Program-made: the position numbers and the translations under genes | Shown here: in pieces, positions 1 through 8,161 of the stretch | Position numbering within the stretch: position 1 is the stretch's first letter | How the letters are laid out: each line of letters starts with the position of its first letter | Notes under the pieces: generated by a model | What the model was told of the DNA's origin: nothing | What the model saw: only the letters and a program-made list of their open reading frames with translations | Databases searched by the model: none | Assembly (NCBI GenBank): GCA_009781115.1 | Contig: WQYT01000016.1 | Coordinates: forward strand, 1 to 32,249 | From: Coriobacteriia bacterium | GTDB lineage: Bacteria > Actinomycetota > Coriobacteriia > WRKU01 > WQUG01 | DNA: 32,249 nt | Direction of reading: 5' to 3'

Positions 1-2676
1 TCTACTTGGAGAGTACGTCAGTGGGCAGGAACAACTATTGGAAGCGACGGAACTATCCCTGCAACTGATAACTATCACATCTGGCTTATGTCAGGTGAGC
101 AGAAGTGGTATCTGCCAGGTACATCAGAAATAGGCGACGTAGAATACACCGGCGCTGTAACAGGAGGAAACGGAAACACCACAGAAGAGACCCTCGGTGC
201 AGCTCCTGTTGTTCTGCTTACTGAGTATCAAGCCCATCCTGAAAACTATGATCCAGCAACAGGCTTTTGGATCTTAGATGATACCGCAGATGGTAATGGC
301 TGGTGTTACTGGTCAAAGCTTCTTCCTGCAGGAAAAGCTACTAACCTTCTTCTTGATAACGTTACCCTTGATCCGGAAAACAAGCCTGATGATAACTATG
401 CCTATAACATTGACGTACGTCTTCAAGCTGCTAATAAGACTGAAGCCTATAAGCTTGCAGATAAAGGAGACATCTCTGATGCCGCACAAGAGCTTACTCA
501 TGATCTGGCTGCTGATGTTATAAAGACTGCACCTGACGGAAAGCTGGTCAAAAATATCAGCGGAAACATCTGGGAAGAACTAGATGATAATGGCAACTCG
601 CAAGTTCCCCGGCAGTTTATCTATGATGGTGATGGCTCTATTGGCAAAGACAAAGAATACTCAGGAGACGAACTTGCCTGTGACAGAAATGGCGTTATTG
701 CTCTTGCAGGAGGATTGTTTGTTAAAGGTACTGACAACCCTAATGTCTTTGAGTCAGTAAACCAGGACGGAACGTCAAAGAACCCCAAACAATATGTCTT
801 TACTCCAGATAAGAACCCGGAAGACTATGTCTACGATGAGTCGCCTATGGTTACGGGACAAGATGGACTGAGCTATCTCAAAGTTGACGACACTACTTAC
901 ATCTGTGTTGAAAACGGACTGGTGATGATTACTTCAGATGCCAGTACGCTTCCTGGTGGTCCCGATGATGTAGTGCAGGAACCGCAGTGGCCGAGTATCA
1001 ATTCTCCTCAGCCGATTCAGTTCAGAGTGTTGTCGATACCTTATCAGCTTCCAGGAAGCACCTACCAAACCCAAGTTGAATTCTTTGACCCCTCTCAAGA
1101 GGCGTCAGCACAGCCTCTTCGTTATGTGCTTAGCGCCTCTGCTGTTGGTAGCATTACCATTAGTTCCAGCGGGCTGGTAACAGTTAGCTCTACTGCGCCT
1201 GAGAATATTTCTTTTGGTTTTTGTGTAATTGCCGCTGATGGCTCTTTTGCTAGGGGGAGTATAACTATACCATTAGCTGTCTATATGCCCTCGCCTGACT
1301 ATCAAGCCAGTGGCATCACTGCTAAACCTGTTGCCGTTAATAAGGGCTCGCAAAATGTGCTTACTATAAGTCCAACCTCTACTAGTGGAGTATGTCTGAA
1401 TGTTATAAGTACTACGCTTGCAATACAAGGCTCTGATTTAGGTTGCAGCTTAACGTCAGCCGGCCTGTTCACTGCTGGGGATACCAATGGTACCGTTATG
1501 GTTCAGGTGACTGTTTCATGCAGAAACAATAGTGGGAGTCCTCTTAGTTTGCAGGATGGTACTGGACGTACAATTGTTGCAGGAGCAAGCTACACCATGA
1601 CCACGACTTTTGAAGTAAATGTAGGTGATCCCGTCACCTATTCAGCAGAAACTAAGCCTTATGTCACTCAGTTGACTCTGCTTGGAGTTACTTCTTGGTC
1701 TGATGTTGAGCCAGCACCAGAGTATGCAAGCGGCAATGGAAGCCAAGGTATGCCTTATCAGATCAGCAGTATCCGTCAATTGAAGAAGTTTGTTACTGAT
1801 AAAGGTGATAATGCTGGCTATGGCAAGTATTTCGTACTGACCGCAGACATGAATGTAGACAACGCTGATGTGCTGACTGGTACCTTGCTGGGCAGTTTCT
1901 ATGGTACCTTTGACGGCGGAAATCACGTTATAGAAAACTTGAAATCAAATTCGGGGCTTTTCAGTACTGTCGCTTATGGCACTGTAAAAAATCTTGGACG
2001 CAGAAGCGGAGCTGTAAATAATGCAAATATGGCGGGAACAATTGCGCAATATATAAATAACAACGGTAGCTTAATCCGCTGCTATAACGAAACTCCTATT
2101 ACTAATGGAGCCTTCATTGGCGGCCTTGTATATGCAGCTGGTGCTGCCACTATTGACAACTGCTACAACAAAGGAGCGCTTACGCCAAGTGGCCCCACTG
2201 CGGAGGGCGGCCTAGTTTGTTTTGCGCTCGCTGATGGAGGCACACTTACCATTAAAAACAGCTACAATATAGGCGCTATTTTAGGTGTGGGAGTCCCCAG
2301 TGGTGCAGCTACTAATCTCGGTGGTATTGGCGGTATCATCGGCTGCCTACATAATTCAGTACCAAATGGACAAACCGTTGTCCTGAGCAATGTACGCAAT
2401 TATGGTCCGATTACCAGATTCGCCGGTTCTTCATATACGACTTTTGGTGACATTATTGGTCAAATTCTTGCTGCCAGTGGTACTAATGGTTTTCAGAAAG
2501 TTAATTTCACTAATGTGTCGTATCTGCCGGGCTTGATTTCTTATACGGGATCTGGCGTACAACAGGATACCGATATTGGTGATCGCGCTATTGCAGAAAC
2601 GATATCAAACGTTACTATTTCTGGCAGCGCAAGCAACACGCTTACCGGAACACAGACAGGGTTCCTTGTGCCCTAA
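1..2676 (+). CDS. Large surface protein with GLUG-type repeats, 5' end outside window (partial)
   Basis: The reading frame is open from base 1, so the first in-frame ATG at base 88 is probably internal and the true start lies upstream. The visible part is about 891 residues. It opens with a Trp- and Tyr-rich region (GWCYWSKLLPAGKATNLLLD) like those of exported proteins with signal-anchored or bacterial Ig-like modules, followed by Ser/Thr-rich beta-strand-like segments (SSSGLVTVSS). The last third resembles GLUG repeats: GNGSQGMPYQISSIRQLKKF, then several units of the form GGLV...NCYNKG, GGLV...NSYNIG and GGII...NVRNYG. GLUG units occur in secreted adhesins, so the inferred role is a cell-surface or secreted adhesin. 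No LPXTG motif, membrane helix or basic tail is visible at the C terminus (ending TGTQTGFLVP). The gene is AT-richer than the housekeeping genes downstream, as is common for acquired or fast-evolving surface proteins. Confidence 0.75.
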   Translation, partial: STWRVRQWAGTTIGSDGTIPATDNYHIWLMSGEQKWYLPGTSEIGDVEYTGAVTGGNGNTTEETLGAAPVVLLTEYQAHPENYDPATGFWILDDTADGNGWCYWSKLLPAGKATNLLLDNVTLDPENKPDDNYAYNIDVRLQAANKTEAYKLADKGDISDAAQELTHDLAADVIKTAPDGKLVKNISGNIWEELDDNGNSQVPRQFIYDGDGSIGKDKEYSGDELACDRNGVIALAGGLFVKGTDNPNVFESVNQDGTSKNPKQYVFTPDKNPEDYVYDESPMVTGQDGLSYLKVDDTTYICVENGLVMITSDASTLPGGPDDVVQEPQWPSINSPQPIQFRVLSIPYQLPGSTYQTQVEFFDPSQEASAQPLRYVLSASAVGSITISSSGLVTVSSTAPENISFGFCVIAADGSFARGSITIPLAVYMPSPDYQASGITAKPVAVNKGSQNVLTISPTSTSGVCLNVISTTLAIQGSDLGCSLTSAGLFTAGDTNGTVMVQVTVSCRNNSGSPLSLQDGTGRTIVAGASYTMTTTFEVNVGDPVTYSAETKPYVTQLTLLGVTSWSDVEPAPEYASGNGSQGMPYQISSIRQLKKFVTDKGDNAGYGKYFVLTADMNVDNADVLTGTLLGSFYGTFDGGNHVIENLKSNSGLFSTVAYGTVKNLGRRSGAVNNANMAGTIAQYINNNGSLIRCYNETPITNGAFIGGLVYAAGAATIDNCYNKGALTPSGPTAEGGLVCFALADGGTLTIKNSYNIGAILGVGVPSGAATNLGGIGGIIGCLHNSVPNGQTVVLSNVRNYGPITRFAGSSYTTFGDIIGQILAASGTNGFQKVNFTNVSYLPGLISYTGSGVQQDTDIGDRAIAETISNVTISGSASNTLTGTQTGFLVP

Positions 2677-2690
2677 GTCCTTTCTACTTT

Positions 2691-2945
2691 GGTGACCAGA
2701 AGCAACCCTTCATTGCTTCTTATCACAGGTTCCTTTGGGGAGCAGCTTGTACCTCACCTTAACAACAAGTTGCTCCCCGCAACCGGGTGGCCTGCTTCTT
2801 TTCCCCCTGGAAGCAGGCCGCTATCCGGGCTCTCGTGACAAAGGGGGTTGGCTCTCTTTTGTCACGAGGACCTTGTTGCGCTCACTGCTTTGGAGCAGCT
2901 CGCTCTCTTTTGTCTTGGCCGGGCTGCTCCAGAGTGGTGAGCGCT
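2691..2945. repeat. Run of five strong, unrelated hairpins
   Basis: Five inverted repeats follow one another after the surface-protein stop codon. They are AGAAGCAA 2698-2705 with 2713-2720; a 14-bp stem 2737-2750 with 2765-2778 (one wobble pair); a perfect 10-bp stem GGCCTGCTTC 2789-2798 with 2810-2819; a perfect 11-bp stem CTCGTGACAAA 2832-2842 with 2858-2868; and a two-part stem 2878-2885 and 2891-2899 with 2923-2931 and 2937-2944, enclosing a symmetric internal loop. The stem sequences are unrelated to one another. The first may help terminate the upstream gene, although no long T-run follows. Small open frames drawn through this area are repeat-derived. Confidence 0.8.
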
Positions 2946-2975
2946 TTGTGGCTTCGAGGTGGCGCCGCTCCGGGC

Positions 2976-3105
2976 AGAGGCGCGCCGGGTTCCCGCGCGC
3001 TACGCATGAGTCCGGGCTCGGTGTCCAGTACCGGAGGCACGCCGGGTTGTCGTGCCCTACAAAGTTATTGCCGGTCAGAACATTTCCAGCTGGCGCCAGA
3101 ACAGG
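2976..3105 (+). repeat. Dispersed palindromic repeat, copy A (two cores plus tail)
   Basis: Two copies of the core GGCGCGCCGGGTCGTCGC...CCTAC-type sequence lie at 2976-3003 and 3034-3060, joined by a spacer containing GCATGAGTCCGGGCTCGG and CCAGTACCGG. The second core is followed by a conserved tail ending CAGCTGGCGCCAGAACAG. The same spacer and second core recur in inverse orientation at 10249-10320. The tail recurs at 8224-8267 and 11578-11612. Confidence 0.75.
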
Positions 3106-3159
3106 TGACAAAAGTCCTTGGGGCTTTTGTCATACAGACCGAAGGGCCTTGATGGCCCT
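3106..3159. repeat. Two further hairpins
   Basis: TGACAAAAG at 3106-3114 pairs with CTTTTGTCA at 3124-3132 (9 bp, 9-nt loop). AGGGCC at 3143-3148 pairs with GGCCCT at 3154-3159. They continue the hairpin run that starts at 2691. An A-rich stretch follows (ccataaaaaacatcc). Confidence 0.6.
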
Positions 3160-3198
3160 GAGGGCTGCCTCCATAAAAAACATCCTTTTTCCCCGGAC

Positions 3199-3265
3199 AG
3201 AGGCGCGCCGGGTCCCCGCGCGCTACACATGAGTTGGGGCTCGGTGCCTGGTACCGGGGGCGGGC
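3199..3265 (+). repeat. Dispersed palindromic repeat, copy B (first core plus spacer)
   Basis: The core at 3199-3226 (AGGCGCGCCGGGTCCCCGCG, then cgctac) is followed by a spacer with ACATGAGTTGGGGCTCGG and GGTACCGGGG. This matches the first half of copy A at 2976-3035. The second core is missing. The rest of the gap up to proC holds a TATACT at 3313-3318 with no well-placed -35 box, so no promoter is called. Confidence 0.65.
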
Positions 3266-3375
3266 GTTTTGGGAGGGTCTGTGGTGTTGGCGTCGGGTTG
3301 CTTCCGGTACGGTATACTAGTGAAAGCGTTAAGGACGCTGTCCTTTTGTTATACCTCTAAGGAGACCTGAAACTT

Positions 3376-4227
3376 ATGGCGCCACAGAATACCTCTGGCC
3401 GCGTTGCGGTGATCGGGGCGGGCAAGATGGGCTCGGCATTACTCGCCGGATTTTTGAAGTCCGGCCTGGTCAATCCGCGTAAGGCCGTGATTGTCGAGCG
3501 TGCTGCGCCGCGGCGCAGTGAGCTGGAACGTGAGTTTCCTGGTGTGACCTGCATGGAGCGGCCAACTCAGCTTGAGCTGGGCGATGGCGACATCTGCCTG
3601 ATCGCGGTCCATCCGGAGACCGTGACCGAGGTGTTAGGCCAGCTGCGTGACCGGCTCGGCGGGGCGCTGGTCGTCTCGATTGCCGGCGGGATCACAATAG
3701 CTCAGCTTCAGGGCGCTCTGCTGCCGGGGTCGTCGGTGATCCGGGTGATGCCCAATACGCCGGCCATGGTGGGCGAGGCGATGTCGCTTCTGACCCCCGG
3801 CGATCACGTGAGCAAAGCGGCGCTTAAGCCGGTCGTCAAGCTGTTTGAGAGCATCGGGCGCACCTGTGTTATCCCCGAGTCGCTCCAGCCTGCGGGCTCG
3901 GCCCTCTCGGGCAGCGGGCCGGCCTATTTCGCGCTGGTCGCAACGGCGCTGACACGCGCGGGGGTGGCCAACGGCCTGCCGCTGGCGCTTGCCAGTGAGC
4001 TTGCTGTGCAGACCATGCTCGGCACCGCCCGGCTGCTCCAGGAAAGCGGCATGCACACGGAATCGCTGATCGACGCGGTCTCAAGCCCGGGCGGAACAAC
4101 AGCGGTTGCCATCGAGAAGCTTGAAGAGGCGGGATTGCGCGCGGCCTTTGCCAACGCGGTCAACGCGGCGGTCGCTCGCACCTTTGAGCAGGGCTCGATT
4201 TCTGACAAAGATACAACCGAGGAGTAA
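3376..4227 (+). CDS. proC: Pyrroline-5-carboxylate reductase
   Basis: This cytosolic enzyme carries out the last step of proline synthesis, NAD(P)H-dependent reduction of 1-pyrroline-5-carboxylate to proline. The protein has 283 residues, a normal length for the family. The N terminus has the Rossmann nucleotide-binding motif GAGKMG at residues 14-19. Later come the family hallmarks IRVMPNTPAMVGE and SGSGPAYF, and the C-terminal helical region contains the SSPGGTT segment typical of ProC. The ATG at 3376 has GGAGA about ten bases upstream (3361-3365). The last in-frame codons GAG GAG TAA also supply the ribosome binding site of the DivIVA gene starting seven bases later, so the two are probably cotranscribed. 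Identification is secure. Confidence 0.95.
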   Translation: MAPQNTSGRVAVIGAGKMGSALLAGFLKSGLVNPRKAVIVERAAPRRSELEREFPGVTCMERPTQLELGDGDICLIAVHPETVTEVLGQLRDRLGGALVVSIAGGITIAQLQGALLPGSSVIRVMPNTPAMVGEAMSLLTPGDHVSKAALKPVVKLFESIGRTCVIPESLQPAGSALSGSGPAYFALVATALTRAGVANGLPLALASELAVQTMLGTARLLQESGMHTESLIDAVSSPGGTTAVAIEKLEEAGLRAAFANAVNAAVARTFEQGSISDKDTTEE

Positions 4228-4234
4228 TGATAAA

Positions 4235-5293
4235 ATGGCAAACAAGGAAGCACCCAGTCCACAAGATAACAATGAGGGAAGCACTATGAAGATTACGGCG
4301 CTCGATATCCATCAGAAAGAGTTTGCTCACGGTATGAGGGGTTACCGTGAGGAGGAAGTCGATACGTTTTTGGATCAGCTGGCCGTCGAGGCCGACGCGT
4401 CAGAAAAGCGATGTAAAGAGCTTGAAGAAAAACTGAACATGCTGGAAGCGCGCGACGCGAGCCTTGCGGCAGAGCGCAATACGATCAACAACACCTTGCT
4501 GACGGCTCAAAGAGCCGCTGACGCAATGCTTAAAAAGGCGCAGGCCGAATGTACCGATACGCTTGAGGCGGCGCAACGCCAGTCTGAGGCTCAGCTGGAA
4601 AGCGCGCGCCAGCAGGCGGACCGCATTGTCGAGGAGGCGCGGCAAAAGCGTCACCAGGTGATCGGGAGTTTTGCCCGTCTTCAGGGCGAAGAAGAGAAGT
4701 TCCGCAATGGCTATCTTGCGCAGCTGGAGAGCTTTCTTGCCGGGGTGCGGCAACTTGAGACGGATGCGCGCAGTGCTGTTGAAGAGATCGCGGTGCCCCA
4801 GGACCTGAAAGAAGAGCTCTCGGTGGCTCAGAAAGAGGCGGTCCGGGCTGTCGCACGGGAATCGGCGCCGGCTGCTGCTGTGGCCCCTGCGTCGGCTGCT
4901 GCTGCCGTCGCAGCGCCGCCCGCCCGCTCAGCCGCGCCCGCCCAGCCTGCTCCCGCGCCTGCGGCCCCTGCGGCAAGCGCAGATGCCCCGGGTGCGGCGG
5001 TAGATCCCATGGCCGCCGCGCTGGCTGATTCAGACTTTTTCAAGACAAACGGCAAGGCGTCGCCCAGTGAAGCTGATGAGCCAACCCTTCAGCAGGCGCC
5101 AGTAGGGCCCGCCCAACAGCCGCTTTCAACCTTTGCCCCCGATGATGCGCCGGCTCCGGCGCGTCCGGCGAAGGCAGCCCCTGCTGCGGCCGCATCGAAG
5201 AAAGCCTCCGCGTCAGCATCAGCGCCAACAACGCCCCCAACCAACCAATGGGGCGACATGGATGATGACCTCGACATAGAAGAAATAGACTGA
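4235..5293 (+). CDS. DivIVA-family polar/septal coiled-coil protein
   Basis: DivIVA proteins bind negatively curved membrane at septa and poles and, in actinobacteria, organise polar growth. The segment MKITALDIHQKEF, then MRGYREEEVDTFLD, matches the conserved DivIVA N-terminal domain, including the hydrophobic residue that inserts into membrane. A long Glu/Gln/Ala-rich coiled coil follows (about residues 50-200), then a low-complexity Ala/Pro region and an acidic end (DMDDDLDIEEID). Two starts are credible. ATG 4235 has AGGAG ten bases upstream (352 residues). ATG 4286 has GAGGGA and gives exactly the family N terminus MKITALDI. I use 4235 on ribosome-site strength, but 4286 fits the family better. 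The open frame extending back to 4106 inside proC is not credible. The Ala/Pro-rich tail is longer than in firmicute DivIVA. Confidence 0.88.
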   Translation: MANKEAPSPQDNNEGSTMKITALDIHQKEFAHGMRGYREEEVDTFLDQLAVEADASEKRCKELEEKLNMLEARDASLAAERNTINNTLLTAQRAADAMLKKAQAECTDTLEAAQRQSEAQLESARQQADRIVEEARQKRHQVIGSFARLQGEEEKFRNGYLAQLESFLAGVRQLETDARSAVEEIAVPQDLKEELSVAQKEAVRAVARESAPAAAVAPASAAAAVAAPPARSAAPAQPAPAPAAPAASADAPGAAVDPMAAALADSDFFKTNGKASPSEADEPTLQQAPVGPAQQPLSTFAPDDAPAPARPAKAAPAAAASKKASASASAPTTPPTNQWGDMDDDLDIEEID

Positions 5294-5362
5294 GAGGCGC
5301 GCCTCCTTCCGTCTAAGCCATTCAGGACGGTCCTCATGGCCCAAGGCCAATGAGGGTCGTTC
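5294..5362. terminator. Hairpin region between convergent genes
   Basis: Just after the divIVA stop is the perfect 12-base palindrome GAGGCGCGCCTC (5294-5305). A longer hairpin follows, built on GGCC 5338-5341 and GGCC 5345-5348, extended by TCCTCAT 5331-5337 with ATGAGGG 5350-5356 allowing a bulged A. It lies between convergent transcription units and may act as a bidirectional terminator. No clear T-run follows, so this is tentative. Confidence 0.4.
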
Positions 5363-5414
5363 TTCACGTCTTACACGAAACGATTCGCACCTCTCGGGGG
5401 TTGATCGCCGTCTT

Positions 5415-5482
5415 ATTCTGGCGTCAGCCGTGATTGCTTTGGCTGGCTCTCGCTCTGTAGGGCGCGACGACCCGGCGCGCCT
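5415..5482 (-). repeat. Dispersed palindromic repeat, copy C
   Basis: The core GTAGGGCGCGACGACCCGGC, continuing gcgcct, at 5457-5482 is the inverse orientation of copy A. TTCTGGCGTCAGCC at about 5416-5430 is the inverse of the tail end (GGCTGACGCCAGAA). The sequence between tail and core differs from other copies. It lies 9 bases from the stop of the minus-strand ATP-grasp gene. Confidence 0.65.
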
Positions 5483-5491
5483 TGTTCGGGG

Positions 5492-6874
5492 TTAGGATAT
5501 CTGGAGGCTTGCCAGGGTCAGGCCGCCGGCGTGGCCGAAGATGAGGGCTTCCTGGCCGGCGCGTGAGTAGATGCCCGCCAGACTCCCGTTATACATATAG
5601 AGCCCGGTGAGGTCCTGAAAGAGCTCAATCTGCGGTTCGCGCAGCTGTTGCGGGCAGCCGCCTGCAGACAGCGAGTAGACGTTGCGGATGTTGGTCGCGC
5701 GGTACTGCTCAACGTATTCCTGGATGATGTAGCCCGTGTCAACCTTCTCGCGGATTGTCTGCTCCCACTCTGTCTGGCGCACACCACGTCCGGCGACGAC
5801 CCCGCGTGCGGCATAGAGGTCGAGTGGCTTGATGATCCAGCGATCCTTGCTGTTAAGGACGTCATCAAGGTCAATCGTGTCGCTCTGCAGGCGCCAGGTG
5901 GCCGGAACGTGCTTAACGACAAAGTCCTGTTCTTCAGGCGTCAGGAAGGCGAGCGTCTCGGCGCGGCGCAGGACCTCGAAGATGATTTTTGCATGAGCGA
6001 TCTGGGTCTGAAAGCCCCCGACCAGACAGACGGCGCCTGCGCGCACAGCGGCCAGGAAGTCGGGTATCTCTTCATAGTGCGCCATGATATCAGTGGTGAC
6101 TGCGCGCCGGTAGATCGCGTCGATGGCGCCTCCGTCTGGGTCCATGAGCCGCCGTGCGCTCTTGCTCCAGTGTAGCGCGCGAATATCGATGACCTCGCAG
6201 TCGATGCCGCGCGCCTGGAAGCGGCGGGCGAACTCCTTCTGCTCGGCGCCGGTCGCCTCTTCCTGGAAGTCGACGATCGCGATGCGGGGGGTATCGCTTG
6301 CTGTCTGGCGCTGGCGGGTCCAGTCCTCATAGACAGACAAAAACGCCGTGGCCCAGCTGTCGAAGAGCTCGAAAGGCTGCATCTGGTAGCCGTGGTCCTG
6401 CATCTGTTTGAATGCGGGCGTGCCCGCAATCGCGGCGCAGAGCTCCCGATCCTCGTTCATGGCGGAGGCGCCGTCGGTATTCAGCTCGCAAAACTTAAAC
6501 GCCCCGCTGTCTTCCTGGTAGAAAATGTCAGCGCGCATGATCGGGATCGGACTCCTGTAGCCGGGATCAAGCAGGATCAGCTCTTCCAGGCCTGCGTCAA
6601 AGCCAAAGAGCGCGCGGTAGCCGGGGTCGGACTTATAGCGCGCGATGACCTTGCTCAAAACGGCGTACAGGGTGCTGACGATGGTGCGGAACTGCTCGAT
6701 GACCGTCGGCGGATAGAGTTTGGGCAGGTAGGCAAAGTCAACTACCTCGTCGTGATAGATCGCCGTTGAGTGGGCCATTGCGCGCGCCGCCGCCAGCTGG
6801 CCTGCTCCGTCGAGCCCCTCCAGGCCCTGTACGATCTCCTCATACTCGTCGTGAAGTTCCGGCGCGCTTTTCAT
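5492..6874 (-). CDS. ATP-grasp ligase, glutathionylspermidine-synthase-like, paired with gamma-glutamylcysteine ligase
   Basis: The 460-residue protein carries EDSGAFKFCELNTDGASAMNED, which resembles the E-x-N-x-D segment of the glutathionylspermidine-synthase / circularly permuted ATP-grasp group. Toward the C terminus are DRWIIKPLDLYAARGVV (candidate ATP-binding lysine and lid) and GYIIQEYVEQYRATN. These enzymes join a carboxylate to an amine via an acyl phosphate. The ATG at 6874 overlaps the TGA of the upstream ligase gene as ATGA, which indicates translational coupling. A start at 7039 would lie deep in the upstream gene and is rejected. From context the likely role is the second ligation after gamma-glutamylcysteine formation, making glutathione or a related thiol. 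It is not recognisable as classical GshB, so the substrate is uncertain. Confidence 0.7.
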   Translation of the reverse strand: MKSAPELHDEYEEIVQGLEGLDGAGQLAAARAMAHSTAIYHDEVVDFAYLPKLYPPTVIEQFRTIVSTLYAVLSKVIARYKSDPGYRALFGFDAGLEELILLDPGYRSPIPIMRADIFYQEDSGAFKFCELNTDGASAMNEDRELCAAIAGTPAFKQMQDHGYQMQPFELFDSWATAFLSVYEDWTRQRQTASDTPRIAIVDFQEEATGAEQKEFARRFQARGIDCEVIDIRALHWSKSARRLMDPDGGAIDAIYRRAVTTDIMAHYEEIPDFLAAVRAGAVCLVGGFQTQIAHAKIIFEVLRRAETLAFLTPEEQDFVVKHVPATWRLQSDTIDLDDVLNSKDRWIIKPLDLYAARGVVAGRGVRQTEWEQTIREKVDTGYIIQEYVEQYRATNIRNVYSLSAGGCPQQLREPQIELFQDLTGLYMYNGSLAGIYSRAGQEALIFGHAGGLTLASLQIS

Positions 6875-8127
6875 GCGCGTGCCTCCCGGGGTGTCACTCG
6901 CGCCGCGATAAGCTCTGCCAAAGGCTTGAGGTAGTGCTGTTCTTCTTCCGGCAGGCTGCGGCGTGCTTGCTTGATGAGGAGGTCGAGCCAGGCGGCGGCG
7001 CCAACGTCGTAGACCTGGGCTGTGTAGCCGTGCGCGCACAGGGCCGCTCTGGACGCCGCCACGTCGGCCGTGCTGCGCTGCGGCGCTTTGAGCCGCTGGC
7101 TTAAGTCTGCGACGGTATCTGCGTCGTAAAAGATCCCTTTGATGAGGGCCGTCCAGCTCAGCGCCAGGTCTATTGGCATGCTGTCGGCCATGCGTATCTC
7201 GACGTAGTTCTTCAGGCGCACGTCAAAAAAGAACATGGATAGCAGGTGCTCGATTTCTGCGCGGCTCATGATGCGGCTGGCGTAAAGCTCGGCGGCGCTG
7301 TGGCCACCTGCGTCGTCGTAGCTGCCGTCAGGGAGCGGATAGACGATCAAAGGCGCCGTATAAAGCGCCTGTCCGTAGCGGGCAAACCCGAAGTCCGGGT
7401 CAAAAAGGCCGGGCGCCGTGTTGCAGCGCACGGCGTCAACATCGTTCCATATCTGGGTGCGGATCATGCGGTCTGCAGCCGGCGCGCCCTCATAGCGCTG
7501 CGCCGTGTCGGTCACCAGGGCAAACAGCGGGCCGAGCAGCGTGGCAAGGCGCATCTTCAGCACGGCGTCTGCCTCGTCGGTGTAGTCAATGGAGACCTGG
7601 GTCGAGGCCGATCCGCGCATCATCTGCCGCCCGCGGGCGCCGGTTGTCTGGAAATGGGCGTCCATGAAGCGGTAACGGTCTTTGGGGATGAGCTCGACGT
7701 CGTCGGCGCGCGCGTCGGGACGGTAACCCTGTGGCAGCAGATACTGACCGCGGGGCGCAAGGCAGGCTTCGAGCTCTGCCTGGAACTGCGCGTAGCTCTC
7801 CTCCAGCTGGTGGATGCGGCAAAACGGCCCTGTGCTGATCTCGACCTGAGCGCCGGGCTCCAGGGTCAGTGTGGTGCCGGGGCGCGCCAGGCCCAGCAGG
7901 CGCCCTCCCTCACGAATCTCTGCCTCGTAGTTGATACGCAGTTCATGCAGGAGCTGCTCGATGCCGCCGGGGCCGGAGTAAGAGACGCTTGCCCCTGCCT
8001 CAGTCACGACGAACTGCTCCAGCTCAAGGCCCAGCCTGCAGGCGCAGGCCTTGTCGCCGCCGCTCAGATAGGTGGCAATGGCGGCGATATTGCTCTCAGT
8101 GAAATTACTCTGCTCTTCAGAGGCCAT
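6871..8127 (-). CDS. gshA: Glutamate-cysteine ligase-like protein (GCS2 family)
   Basis: Members of this family form gamma-glutamylcysteine from glutamate and cysteine with ATP, or related gamma-glutamyl amides. The 418-residue protein has LGLELEQFVV (start of the fold), an active-site region around GAQVEISTGPF, RYRFMDAHFQTTGARGRQMM and the hallmark GSASTQVSIDY, as in the plant/actinobacterial GCS2 group. VEIRMADSMP follows near the C-terminal third. The ATG at 8127 has GGAG about ten bases upstream on the minus strand. The frame runs back to 8250, but that extension reads through the palindromic repeat and is rejected. It is the first gene of a two-gene unit with the ATP-grasp ligase. EgtA-type or other gamma-glutamyl ligase activity is an alternative to true GshA. 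Confidence 0.8.
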   Translation of the reverse strand: MASEEQSNFTESNIAAIATYLSGGDKACACRLGLELEQFVVTEAGASVSYSGPGGIEQLLHELRINYEAEIREGGRLLGLARPGTTLTLEPGAQVEISTGPFCRIHQLEESYAQFQAELEACLAPRGQYLLPQGYRPDARADDVELIPKDRYRFMDAHFQTTGARGRQMMRGSASTQVSIDYTDEADAVLKMRLATLLGPLFALVTDTAQRYEGAPAADRMIRTQIWNDVDAVRCNTAPGLFDPDFGFARYGQALYTAPLIVYPLPDGSYDDAGGHSAAELYASRIMSRAEIEHLLSMFFFDVRLKNYVEIRMADSMPIDLALSWTALIKGIFYDADTVADLSQRLKAPQRSTADVAASRAALCAHGYTAQVYDVGAAAWLDLLIKQARRSLPEEEQHYLKPLAELIAARVTPREARA

Positions 8128-8161
8128 GGTTCGTATGCTCCTTGCTGTGTCGGTAGGTTCT

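Noticed and set aside
2735-3232. Open frames on both strands of the gap before proC (165, 121 and 96 codons)
   Set aside because: They run through hairpins and repeat cores, have no ribosome site or recognisable domain, and match the frame openness expected of GC-rich repeats.
2691-3265. Possible CRISPR array
   Set aside because: The stems differ from one another and there is no constant repeat with regular spacers.
3298-3318. Promoter before proC (TTGCTT and TATACT)
   Set aside because: The spacing is only nine bases and no other -35 is suitably placed.
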